This document shows positions 32,315-40,402 of a stretch of 64,000 nucleotides of DNA, in pieces. Below the pieces are notes generated by a model. The model was not told the origin of the DNA and searched no databases. It saw nothing but the letters and a program-made list of their open reading frames with translations. How positions within the stretch are numbered: position 1 is the first letter of the stretch; the number at the start of each line of letters is the position of its first letter. Source of the stretch: Nonomuraea jabiensis (GTDB lineage: Bacteria > Actinomycetota > Actinomycetes > Streptosporangiales > Streptosporangiaceae); the NCBI RefSeq assembly GCF_014204795.1, contig NZ_JACHMB010000001.1, positions 5,654,501 to 5,718,500 of the forward strand. Direction: 5' to 3'. The position numbers and the translations under genes are program-made.

Positions 32315-34660
32315 ATGAGCACCGCAAGCTTCCCCGAGGGTTTCGTGTGGGGAGTCTCCACCTCGGCCTTTCAGATCGAGGGGGCCACGTCCACCGACGG
32401 CCGCGGGCCGTCCATCTGGGACGTCTTTTCCGCCGACCGCGCCGAGGCCTGCGACCATTACCACCGCTATCCCGAAGACGTGCGGTTGATGAAAGACCTG
32501 GGAATGGCCGCCTACCGGTTCTCGGTGAGCTGGCCGCGCGTTCTCCCCGACGGCTCGGGCAAGGTGAACGAGGCCGGGCTCGACTTTTACGACCGGCTGC
32601 TCGACGAGCTTCTCGCGGCCGGCATCACGCCTTATGCGACCCTTTATCACTGGGATCTGCCGCAGGCGGTGGAGGAGCTCGGCGGCTGGCCGTCCCGCGA
32701 CACCGCCCGCCGTTTCGCGGACTACGCCGCCGCCGTGCACCACCGGCTCGGCGACCGGGTCGACACCTGGTTCACGCTGAACGAGCCCTGGGTGGCGGCA
32801 TTCCTGGGATACAGCGACGGAAGCCACGCGCCGGGCCGGAAATCGGCCGCCGAGGCGTTCAGGAGCGCCCACCACATGATGCTCGCGCACGGGCTGGCCG
32901 CGCAGGCCCTGCGCTCCGGCGGGGCGGCCCGGGTCGGGACGGTGCTCAACATCTCGCCCGTTCTGACGCCCGCCCAGGTCAGCGACTTCGGCAGGCAGCT
33001 GTCGGAGGAGGACGCCGAGGCCGTGGCCAGGATCGATGCCCTGGCCAACCGGCAGTTCCTGGAGCCGATGCTGCGCGGCTCGTACCCCGCCGAGCTCCTG
33101 CCCATCATCGAGCGCAACGGCGGCCTCGGCCACGTCCGCGACGGCGACCTCGACATCATCGCCCAGCCCCTCGACCTGCTCGGCGTCAATTACTATTCGC
33201 CTTCGGTGGTGCAGGCCCAGCCCAGCGAGCCCGCCTCCCCGGCCTATCCGGGAAGCGAGGGCGTGCTGTTCTGCACGATTCCGACGGCGGTCACCGCGAT
33301 GGGCTGGCCGATCGTGCCCAATTGCCTTTCGCTGGTGCTGCGGCGCCTTTCCGCGGAATATCCCGAGCTCGACCTGATGGTCACCGAGAACGGCGCCGAC
33401 TTCGTCGACGTGGTGACCGGCGACGGCATTCACGACGTCGAGCGCATCAGTTTCGTCGAGGAACATCTGCGGGCCTTGTTGTCGGCCGTCGAGAGCGGCG
33501 CCCGCGTTCGCGGATATCTCGTCTGGACGCTGCTCGACAACTTCGAATGGACCGAGGGCTACCAGCGGAAGTTCGGCCTCGTGCACGTCGATTTCGCCAC
33601 CCAGAAAAGGCGGCCGAAGGACAGCGCGCTGTGGTATCGCGACGTCATCCGGCGCAACGGCCTCACCGAGACCCGGCCCAAGCGGCCCACGCTGGAAACC
33701 GTCGCCGCCCGCTCCGGCGTCTCCCGCGCCACCGTCTCCCGCGTGGTCAACGGCGAGGCGTCGGTGAGCCCCGAGGTCCGCACGGCGGTGATGCGGGCCG
33801 TCAAGGAGCTCGGCTACGTGCCCAACGCCGCCGCCCGCAGCCTGGTCACCCGGCGGACCAACGCCATCGCCCTCGTCCTGTCCGTCCCCAGGCAGGGGGA
33901 CGCGCTGACGGCCGCCGTCGTGCAGTACGTCACCAGCATGCTGGAGGGCGCGGGCAAGCAGATCACGCTCATGCTGGCCGACACGGCCGAGAGCCACCGG
34001 CGCATCGTCCAGCAGGCCGAGGCCCGGCTGGTGGACGGCGTCGTGCTGCTGCCGCCCGACCGGGGCGACACGCTGGCCGAACGGCTCTCGCGTACGGACG
34101 TGCCGATCGTGCTCCTCGGCAAGCCGGCCGTCGCCTCGCTGGTGCCGTACGTGGACGTGGACAACGCCGGCGGCGCGGCCGCCGCCACCGAGCACCTCCT
34201 CGCGAGCGGGCGCCGCCGCATCGGCATGATCTGCGGCCCCATGGACCTGGTCGCCGTCCAGGACCGCCTGGCCGGACACCGGGCGGCGCTGCAGCGGGCG
34301 GGCGCGCAGCCGTTACTGGCCCTGGCCGACCTCACCCGCGCCTCGGGCGCGGCGGCGGCCCGGCAGCTCCTCGGCGACGAGCCGGCGCTGGACGCCGTGT
34401 TCGCCGCCACCGACCAGCTCGCCATCGGGGCGCTGCAGGCCGCGCGGGAACTGGGCCGGCGGGTGCCCGAGGACCTGGCGATCGTGGGCTTCGACGACAT
34501 CGACGCCGCCTCGGCCACCACGCCTGGGTTGACCACCGTGCGGGTTCCGCTGGCGGAGCAGGCGCTGGCTGTGGCGCGGCTGCTGCTGTCGCGGCTGGAG
34601 GGCCGCCACACCACCTCCGTCGTACTGCCGACCCGGCTCGTGGTCAGGGAATCCGGCTGA
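32315..34660 (+). CDS. Beta-glucosidase (GH1) fused to a LacI-family regulator
   Basis: A single 781-residue open frame contains two complete proteins. Residues 1 to about 448 are a GH1 beta-glucosidase: GFVWGVSTSAFQIEGA, acid/base E157 in TLNEP, nucleophile E358 in VTENGAD, and the usual end SALWYRDVIRRNGL. Residues from about 454 are a CelR/CebR-like LacI regulator: PTLETVAARSGVSRATVSRV is the HTH, LGYVPNAAARSL the hinge, then a full sugar-binding domain to the end. No stop, and no ATG or GTG in frame, separates them, so the LacI start codon is absent. GGAGGG precedes the ATG. The product could hydrolyse cellobiose or laminaribiose and also bind DNA. LacI-type boxes occur at the GH16 gene 3 kb away. 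Confidence 0.9.
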   Translation: MSTASFPEGFVWGVSTSAFQIEGATSTDGRGPSIWDVFSADRAEACDHYHRYPEDVRLMKDLGMAAYRFSVSWPRVLPDGSGKVNEAGLDFYDRLLDELLAAGITPYATLYHWDLPQAVEELGGWPSRDTARRFADYAAAVHHRLGDRVDTWFTLNEPWVAAFLGYSDGSHAPGRKSAAEAFRSAHHMMLAHGLAAQALRSGGAARVGTVLNISPVLTPAQVSDFGRQLSEEDAEAVARIDALANRQFLEPMLRGSYPAELLPIIERNGGLGHVRDGDLDIIAQPLDLLGVNYYSPSVVQAQPSEPASPAYPGSEGVLFCTIPTAVTAMGWPIVPNCLSLVLRRLSAEYPELDLMVTENGADFVDVVTGDGIHDVERISFVEEHLRALLSAVESGARVRGYLVWTLLDNFEWTEGYQRKFGLVHVDFATQKRRPKDSALWYRDVIRRNGLTETRPKRPTLETVAARSGVSRATVSRVVNGEASVSPEVRTAVMRAVKELGYVPNAAARSLVTRRTNAIALVLSVPRQGDALTAAVVQYVTSMLEGAGKQITLMLADTAESHRRIVQQAEARLVDGVVLLPPDRGDTLAERLSRTDVPIVLLGKPAVASLVPYVDVDNAGGAAAATEHLLASGRRRIGMICGPMDLVAVQDRLAGHRAALQRAGAQPLLALADLTRASGAAAARQLLGDEPALDAVFAATDQLAIGALQAARELGRRVPEDLAIVGFDDIDAASATTPGLTTVRVPLAEQALAVARLLLSRLEGRHTTSVVLPTRLVVRESG

Positions 34661-34975
<315 letters not shown>

Positions 34976-35977
34976 GTGAGCGAATTGCCGGTGATCGACG
35001 TCTCGTCCCTGCTCGCCACCGACCCCACCGACCCCGCCGCCGCCAACCCCGCCGCCACGGACCGCGCCGACCCCGCTGCCGCTGGCCTTGCCAAGCGTGC
35101 CGTGGCGGAGGCGATCGGGGAGGCGTGCCGGGACAGCGGTTTCTTCTACGTCTCCGGCCACGGCGTGCCGCCGGAGCTGCCGCGCCGGCTCGACGCCGCC
35201 AGCAGGCGCTTCTTCGCCCTGCCCGAGGAGGTGAAGGCCGAGATCTCCATGGAACGCGGAGGCAAGGCCTGGCGCGGCTTCTTCCCGGTCGGCGGCGAGC
35301 TGACCTCGGGACGGCCCGACCTGAAGGAGGGCATCTACTTCGGCGCCGAGGAGCCGCCGAGCCCGCTGCCGCTGCACGGCCCGAACCTGTTCCCCGCCCA
35401 GGTGCCCGAGCTCCGCGACGCCGTACTCGACTATCTCGGCACGATGACCGCGCTCGCCCAGGCCGTCATGTCGGGGATCGCCCTGAGTCTCGGCCTGGAC
35501 GAGGACTACTTCCGTTCCGGCTACACGGCCGAGCCGACCGTGCTTTTCCGGATATTTCATTATCCGCCCGCCCCGCCGGACGACCCCGACACCTGGGGCG
35601 TCGGCGAGCACACCGACTACGGCCTGCTGACCCTCCTCCTCCAGGACGCCAACGGCGGCCTCCAGGTACGCACCCCGCGCGGCTGGATCGACGCCCCGCC
35701 CCTGGAGAACACCTTCGTCTGCAACATCGGCGACATGCTCGACAAGCTCACCGGCGGCCACTACCGCTCGACCCCGCACCGGGTGCGCAACCGCAGCGGC
35801 AACGAGCGCCTGAGCTTCCCGTTCTTCTTCGACCCCGGCTGGGACAGCGAGGTACCGCCGCTGCCGTACGCCCCCGGCCACCGCTGGGACGGCCAGGTCG
35901 ACTTCACCGGCACCTACGGCGAGTACCTGCTGTCCAAGGTCTCCAAGGTCTTCCCGCGCCTTTTCGAGACCCTCTGA
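34976..35977 (+). CDS. Isopenicillin N synthase-like 2OG/Fe(II) oxygenase
   Basis: A 333-residue non-haem iron dioxygenase. The N-terminal DIOX_N part includes SGFFYVSGHGVP and the catalytic part the iron triad H212/D214 (GEHTDYG) and H268 (TPHRV), with R278-x-S280 for 2-oxoglutarate. This is the IPNS-like group that covers oxidases of amino acids, plant-hormone-like compounds and natural products; the substrate is unknown. The start is GTG 34976 (VSELPVIDV). An alternative GTG at 34952 adds eight residues. A Pro/Ala/Asp-rich insert (DPTDPAAANPAA) lies near the N terminus. Confidence 0.9.
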   Translation: MSELPVIDVSSLLATDPTDPAAANPAATDRADPAAAGLAKRAVAEAIGEACRDSGFFYVSGHGVPPELPRRLDAASRRFFALPEEVKAEISMERGGKAWRGFFPVGGELTSGRPDLKEGIYFGAEEPPSPLPLHGPNLFPAQVPELRDAVLDYLGTMTALAQAVMSGIALSLGLDEDYFRSGYTAEPTVLFRIFHYPPAPPDDPDTWGVGEHTDYGLLTLLLQDANGGLQVRTPRGWIDAPPLENTFVCNIGDMLDKLTGGHYRSTPHRVRNRSGNERLSFPFFFDPGWDSEVPPLPYAPGHRWDGQVDFTGTYGEYLLSKVSKVFPRLFETL

Positions 35978-35982
35978 GAGCC

Positions 35983-37374
35983 TCAGCTGGTCGAGAACGT
36001 GAACCAGTTGACGTTGACGAAGTCCGCGGGCTGACCGCTGCTGAAGGTCAGATAGACGGTGTGCGTGCCGGTCACGCCCGAGATGTTGGCCGGCACCGTA
36101 CGCCAGCTCTGCCACCCGCCCGTATTGGCGACGGCGAAGTCCCCGATGGGAGCGGCGGTGGGGCTGTCCAGCCGGACCTGCACCAGCCCGCTCACCCCGG
36201 CCGCGGCCCCGGACGCCACCCTGGCCCTGAACTGGCGGGCGGCCTCCGTTCCGAAGTTCACGCCGTCGAACCGGAGCCAGTCGCCGTTGGCGATCGCCCC
36301 GACGTTCTGGCCGCCGCCGGTGTCCGTGGTGGTCTCGACGATGGTGCCCGACTGAGCCTGGTACTGCTCGGCCTGGATCGTCGAACGGGCGTCCACGCCC
36401 CCGGGCGGGTTGGTCGGCGGGGTGCCGCTGCCGCTCTGCCACACCGCCACGTAGTCGACCAGCATCGGCCGCCCCGGTACGGTCGCCGCCGTGGGCGTCT
36501 GGCCGCCGAGCGCGTTGGGGAACGCCCCGCCCATGGCCACGTTGAGCAGCAGGAAGTAGCCCGCGTGCCCCGTCATGTTGGACCAGGTCGCCGCGTCGAA
36601 CTGCGACTGGCTCACGCTGTGGAACTGCTGCCCGTCCACGTACCACCGCAGCTGGTTGGGGCTCACGCTGCGGTCCCACTCGAAGCGGTAGGTGTGGAAG
36701 GCCGCCTGGCACGTCGAGCCGGGGCAGGCGCGGTTGGCGCCCAGGCCGGTGGTCTCCTGGCACGGCCCGCCCGGGTTGACGCCGCAGTGGAGCACGCCCC
36801 AGACGGCGTTGATGCCGTTGACGTTCTCCATGATGTCGAACTCGCCGATGCCGGGCCAGTTCCAGTAATTGCCCCGGTACGGCGCCCCGAGCGCCCAGAA
36901 CGCCGGCCAGTAGCCCAGCGCGGCGTCGCCGGTCACGTTCGGCATCTGGATGCGTCCTTCGATGCGCAGGATCCGGCCGTCGGCGGGCTTGAAGTCGGCC
37001 CGCCTGGTCTCGACGCGCGCCGAGGTCCACTCGCCCGAACTGCTGCGCTGCGGCGTGATGCGGAGGTTGCCTCCGCCGTCGAGGCTGAGGTTGGAGGTGC
37101 TGGACGTGTAGTTCTGGATCTCTCCGGTGCCCCAGTTGGCCGGGCCGCCGGGGTAGGAGTGGCCCGTGTCGACGATCCAGTTGGCCGACGAGGGCAGCGT
37201 GTTGGCGGCGCCGTCGAAGTCGTCCGACCAGACCAGCGACCAGCCGGACGGGGTGGGCGGGACGGCGGCCGAGGCGCTGACGGCCACATTGACGAGCAGG
37301 CCGCTGAGCGCCACGAGCGCCACGGCCACCGCCGCCAGTCGGCGCCGGCGCCGGTGCCGGATGGCTGTTGTCAT
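35983..37374 (-). CDS. Secreted GH16 endo-beta-1,3-glucanase with CBM6
   Basis: A 463-residue exported enzyme. The signal peptide is MTTAIRHRRRRR plus a hydrophobic core and ASA cleavage near residue 36. The GH16 domain has the catalytic E-x-D-x-x-E as GEFDIMENV (E178, D180, E183) and the laminarinase-type WPAFWALG. A Pro/Gly linker leads to a C-terminal CBM6 (IQAEQYQAQSG to the end), which binds beta-glucan. It would cut laminarin or fungal-wall glucan outside the cell, giving oligosaccharides for beta-glucosidases. The ATG at 37374 is preferred over 37434 because it gives the proper signal peptide. LacI boxes lie upstream. Confidence 0.93.
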   Translation of the reverse strand: MTTAIRHRRRRRLAAVAVALVALSGLLVNVAVSASAAVPPTPSGWSLVWSDDFDGAANTLPSSANWIVDTGHSYPGGPANWGTGEIQNYTSSTSNLSLDGGGNLRITPQRSSSGEWTSARVETRRADFKPADGRILRIEGRIQMPNVTGDAALGYWPAFWALGAPYRGNYWNWPGIGEFDIMENVNGINAVWGVLHCGVNPGGPCQETTGLGANRACPGSTCQAAFHTYRFEWDRSVSPNQLRWYVDGQQFHSVSQSQFDAATWSNMTGHAGYFLLLNVAMGGAFPNALGGQTPTAATVPGRPMLVDYVAVWQSGSGTPPTNPPGGVDARSTIQAEQYQAQSGTIVETTTDTGGGQNVGAIANGDWLRFDGVNFGTEAARQFRARVASGAAAGVSGLVQVRLDSPTAAPIGDFAVANTGGWQSWRTVPANISGVTGTHTVYLTFSSGQPADFVNVNWFTFSTS

Positions 37375-37404
37375 CGTTGCTCCATGGGGGGGTGGGGGCT
37401 TGAG

Positions 37405-37483
37405 AGAGAGCGCTCTCTGGGCCGATGTCAACACAGTCTTTACGTGCTGTCAACGCTGAATACGCGTGGGAGCGCGCTCTCCA
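37405..37483 (-). promoter_or_regulatory. LacI/CelR-type operators and promoter of the GH16 gene
   Basis: AGAGAGCGCTCTCT (37405-37418) is a perfect palindrome. TGGGAGCGCGCTCTCCA (37467-37483) is a related site with core GAGCGCGCTC. Both resemble the CelR/CebR box TGGGAGCGCTCCCA known from actinobacterial cellulose regulators. On the minus strand a TTGACA -35-like hexamer occurs at 37454-37449, between the boxes. The regulator may be the LacI half of the fusion protein at 32315. Confidence 0.65.
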
Positions 37484-37536
37484 GGAGCAGATCCGCCGCC
37501 CCGAGGCGCGATCGTCCGACGCGGCGGCGGAGCGCT

Positions 37537-37752
37537 ATGCCGAACAGTGAAGAGCTGAAGGACGCCAAGTGGCGCAAAGCGCGTGCGTCGGGCGGCCACG
37601 GGGGCGACTGTGTCGAGGTTGCTCCGCTCTCCGGAGGCCGCGTCGCCATCCGGGACAGCAAGGACAAAGATGCGGGGCCCGTCCTCGTGTTCACCGGGTC
37701 CGAGTGGGCGGCCTTCAAGGACGGGATGAGCAAGGGTGAGTTCGACTTCTAG
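37537..37752 (+). CDS. DUF397 domain protein without a neighbouring XRE regulator
   Basis: A 71-residue DUF397 protein: DAKWRKARASGG, GDCVEVAPLSGGRVAIRDSK, PVLVFTGSEWAAFKDGM. GGAG precedes the ATG. Unlike the copy at 9904, no XRE/DUF5753 gene is adjacent; the next gene, 93 bp downstream, is the charged peptide of the methyltransferase pair. It may be an orphan or part of that unit's regulation. Confidence 0.9.
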   Translation: MPNSEELKDAKWRKARASGGHGGDCVEVAPLSGGRVAIRDSKDKDAGPVLVFTGSEWAAFKDGMSKGEFDF

Positions 37753-37845
37753 CCGGATCGACAAAGGAAGCAGTGCACCTGCCCATGCCGATACGTGGTC
37801 TTATGGTCACAGTGAGAAGTCATTTTGGTGAGGGGAGGCCCCGGC

Positions 37846-37962
37846 GTGGGCAAGCAGGAAGGTGACAAGAAGAAGGACAAGCCCTTCAAATCGGAGCCGG
37901 TCAAGCCTCAGCAAGGTGACAGAAACCCAAGGGGCGGCCAGCACGGCGGCAGTAAGAAGTGA
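37846..37962 (+). CDS. Candidate RiPP precursor peptide (imiditide-like)
   Basis: A 38-residue ORF starting with GTG, with AGGGGAGG at 37831-37838 (seven-base spacing). It opens MGKQEGDKKKDKPFKSEPVK and ends GDRNPRGGQHGGSKK. It has nine Lys, two Arg, three Asp (D7, D11, D25), two Glu and no Cys, so it is unstructured and highly charged. Its TGA overlaps the GTG of the methyltransferase (GTGA), so the two are translationally coupled. In imiditides, a PIMT homologue methylates an Asp of a charged linear precursor and the ester closes to an aspartimide. The two-gene layout here fits. Which Asp would be modified cannot be told. It is too short for routine gene calling. Confidence 0.7.
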   Translation: MGKQEGDKKKDKPFKSEPVKPQQGDRNPRGGQHGGSKK

Positions 37963-39122
37963 CACCGCAGAACGTTGGGCAGCGGATCGAGCAGATGATC
38001 GCGGAAATTCCGCCGGCCGCTCAACGTACTGAACGCATCTTCGATGCGATGCGGGCTGTGCCCCGCCATCCCTTCATTCCCAGGTACGCGCAAGCCCTTC
38101 TCGGCGCCGCAGAGGTCGAGCAGATCATCGACCGTGACGCCGACCCGGAAGCATGGTGGAACGCCGTCTACAGCGACTCCGTGATCGTCACCCAGGTCAG
38201 CGACGGGGCAGGCGAGATCATGCCAGGTTCGAACGACCCCACCTCCTCGGCATCCGCGCCCAGCACGGTCGCGGACCTGCTGGGATGGCTGGATCCGGTG
38301 CCCGGACAGAGCGTGCTGGAGATCGGCACCGGCACCGGCTGGACCGCCGCGTTGCTGACGCATCTCCTCGGCGAGCACGGGTCGGTGACGACGATCGAGG
38401 TGGACGAGGCCGTCGCCGAGCAGGCGGCCAAGAACGTGGTCGCGGCCGGAGCCCAGCCACACATGATCATTGGTGACGGCGCGAAGGGCTGCCCAGACCG
38501 TGCGCCGTTCGACCGAGTTCACGTCACGTGTGGCGTCCGCACCGTGCCCTATGCCTGGGTCGAGCAGACCAGGCCGGGCGGCGTGATCGTGCTGCCGTAC
38601 TGTCCAGGACTCGGAAACGGACACGGGCTGCGGCTCACCGTGATGCCGGACGGCACCGCCCACGGCCGATTCCCGGGCTTCGCGGCGTACATGATGATGC
38701 GCTCCCAGCGCCCGCCCGATGCCATCCCGGACGACGGCAACGGCCAGGACCTCACCACCCGGATCGACCCGCGCACGATCGCTTACGCTCCCGCAGGGGC
38801 GTTGCTCGCGATGGCCGCCCTCACGGGCTTGCAGGTCACCTTCAAGGGGGAGGGCGACCAGCTCTTGCTATGGGTGATGGACCAGAGCGATCCTGGCGTG
38901 TGGACGCTGGTCACCTACACGCCCGGTCATCAGGAATATGAGGTGTACCAGCTCGGCGACCGTCCCCTGTGGGACGAGGTCACAGGCGCCTACTTTCGCT
39001 GGGTGAGCTGGGGAGAGCCGGGCCGCGACAGCTTCGGCATGAGCGTCACGCCCGATGGGCAGCGGATCTGGCTCGATGCCCCGGAGCGCGCGATTCAGTT
39101 CCCATTGCCACGCGGCAGCTAG
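37959..39122 (+). CDS. PIMT-like O-methyltransferase of a RiPP cluster
   Basis: A 387-residue SAM-dependent protein-(iso)aspartate methyltransferase homologue. The PCMT core has the substrate segment YSDSVIVTQVSDG, TSSASAPSTVADLL, SAM motif VLEIGTGTGWTAAL (about residues 119-132) and PYAWVEQTRPGGVIVLPY. A housekeeping PIMT ends near 220 residues; here about 170 more residues follow. The extra domain finishes with WVSWGEPGRDSFGMSVTPDG and QRIWLDAP. That C-terminal extension is the kind seen in O-methyltransferases of aspartimide-forming lasso peptides, graspetides, lanthipeptides (FxLD systems) and imiditides. No other RiPP enzyme is nearby, which favours the imiditide type. GTG 37959 overlaps the peptide stop. 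Confidence 0.88.
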   Translation: MTPQNVGQRIEQMIAEIPPAAQRTERIFDAMRAVPRHPFIPRYAQALLGAAEVEQIIDRDADPEAWWNAVYSDSVIVTQVSDGAGEIMPGSNDPTSSASAPSTVADLLGWLDPVPGQSVLEIGTGTGWTAALLTHLLGEHGSVTTIEVDEAVAEQAAKNVVAAGAQPHMIIGDGAKGCPDRAPFDRVHVTCGVRTVPYAWVEQTRPGGVIVLPYCPGLGNGHGLRLTVMPDGTAHGRFPGFAAYMMMRSQRPPDAIPDDGNGQDLTTRIDPRTIAYAPAGALLAMAALTGLQVTFKGEGDQLLLWVMDQSDPGVWTLVTYTPGHQEYEVYQLGDRPLWDEVTGAYFRWVSWGEPGRDSFGMSVTPDGQRIWLDAPERAIQFPLPRGS

Positions 39123-39171
39123 TGCCGCATCAGAGAATATTTGCCCCGTAGTGACGTGACGCGCCGGGTCG

Positions 39172-39310
39172 GTGGTGACCTGGCGGCGGGCCCAGATGGT
39201 GCTGCTGTCCGCGCAGGGCATGCCGGTTGGAAAGATGCGAACAACGTCGAACTCGCCTACACGCCGACCGACAGCTCCCGGCTCAACCGCATCGATCCCC
39301 ACTTCGTTCG
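39172..39310 (+). pseudogene. IS630-family transposase remnant
   Basis: VTWRRAQMVLLSAQGMPVGKM is the start of the HTH domain of IS630-type transposases. In another frame, NVELAYTPTDSSRLNRIDPHF is the end of their DDE domain (normally VELAYTPTNSSWLNRIEAQF). The central 200 residues or so are missing. It is a scar of an internal deletion; no inverted repeats or target duplication are recognisable. Confidence 0.7.
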
Positions 39311-39317
39311 CCGCTCA

Positions 39318-39815
39318 TCAGGGCAGGCGGGCGTGTTCGGCTCGGGTGGCAGCGATCCGCTCACGCGCGAGCGTACGGGCCCGTTTGGTGTCGTCGCCGG
39401 TGAGTCGGGCGAGGATCGTTGCGAGCGGCCTGATCTGGCCCCAGCCGCCCCAGTGGCCCTCGGGGATCTCGGTGGGGAATACCCAGATCCGGCTGGCGTC
39501 ACGCGGCCAGGCGCCGTTCTCCGCGTCGAGGATCGCCTCGGTGACCTCGGCGATGACGCTCGCACGCTTCTGCTCGTCGAGCTGGCCCTCGGGGACGGAC
39601 GGGACGACCTTGTAGCGAGGTGCGTCCGCGGGTTCTCCGCCGACGTAGATGCCGGCCGGTCGGTGCAGCCAGAGCCAGGAGACGGAACGGCTCACCGGGT
39701 CGGCGGGGTCGAATCCCTCGTTGCGGACGAGGATCTCGGTGATGCGGTTGAGCAGGGCCGCCTCGGCGTCCGGCTGGAGCGCGCCGTCGGGAATGTACAC
39801 GTCGAGCATGGGCAT
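39318..39815 (-). CDS. Tautomerase-like protein
   Basis: A 165-residue protein beginning Met-Pro-Met, with MLDVYIPDGALQPDAEAALL as the first beta-alpha unit. After Met removal a proline would be N-terminal, as required for the catalytic base of 4-oxalocrotonate tautomerase-like enzymes. A second unit begins YKVVPSVPEGQLDEQKRASV. The length fits fused double-domain tautomerases (MIF/cis-CaaD kind). It is divergent from an HxlR regulator that probably controls it. The substrate is unknown. Confidence 0.75.
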   Translation of the reverse strand: MPMLDVYIPDGALQPDAEAALLNRITEILVRNEGFDPADPVSRSVSWLWLHRPAGIYVGGEPADAPRYKVVPSVPEGQLDEQKRASVIAEVTEAILDAENGAWPRDASRIWVFPTEIPEGHWGGWGQIRPLATILARLTGDDTKRARTLARERIAATRAEHARLP

Positions 39816-39875
39816 GGTCGATCTCCTATATGAGTTTAGTTCTTCAACTCAGGCCGGGAGTCTACGAGGGCTAAG

Positions 39876-39886
39876 TACAACTTGTA
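39876..39886. promoter_or_regulatory. HxlR-type operator
   Basis: TACAA-C-TTGTA is a perfect palindrome, AT-rich against its surroundings, in the 95-bp gap between the tautomerase and HxlR genes. HxlR regulators often bind such sites in their divergent promoters. Confidence 0.55.
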
Positions 39887-39910
39887 AACCCAGATGGGTA
39901 CACTCGTCCC

Positions 39911-40402
39911 ATGGAGACGCGGCGAATCGACCCAGTGAACTGCTCGGTGGCGCGCGCCCTCTCGGTGGTGGGGGAGCGCTGGTCGCTGCTGATCGTTCGT
40001 GAAGCGCTGGACGGCGCGCGCCGGTTCGGAGAGTTCCACTCCCGCCTCGGGATCGCCAGAAATCTCCTGGCGACCCGGCTCGAGACCTTGGTGACCGCGG
40101 GAGTGATGCGCCGCGTGCCCTATCAGGAGCCCGGGGATCGGCAGCGCTTCGCCTACGAGCTCACCGAGCAGGGCCGGGCGTTGCGGCCCACGCTCGTGGC
40201 GCTCCTGGAATGGGGCGACACGTACCTCGCCGACCCGCAGGGCCCGTCGGTCATCGTCCGGCACCGGCCCGTCGACGATGCGAGCTCCTGCGACGAGCCG
40301 GTCAAGGTCGTCCTCGAGTGCGCTGCGGGGCACAGCCACCTCGCCCCGGAAGACATCTGCCGCACGCCCGGGCCGGGCGCGCGCTTCGTGGAAAGCTCCT
40401 GA
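39911..40402 (+). CDS. HxlR-family transcriptional regulator
   Basis: A 163-residue winged-helix regulator. NCSVARALSVVGERWSLLIV is the HxlR start with the conserved Cys (C11), followed by RFGEFHSRLGIARNLLATRL and the wing QRFAYELTEQGRALRP. A C-terminal extension with two more Cys (SSCDEP, LECAAGH) might bind a metal or sense redox. It is divergent from the tautomerase gene. Confidence 0.9.
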   Translation: METRRIDPVNCSVARALSVVGERWSLLIVREALDGARRFGEFHSRLGIARNLLATRLETLVTAGVMRRVPYQEPGDRQRFAYELTEQGRALRPTLVALLEWGDTYLADPQGPSVIVRHRPVDDASSCDEPVKVVLECAAGHSHLAPEDICRTPGPGARFVESS

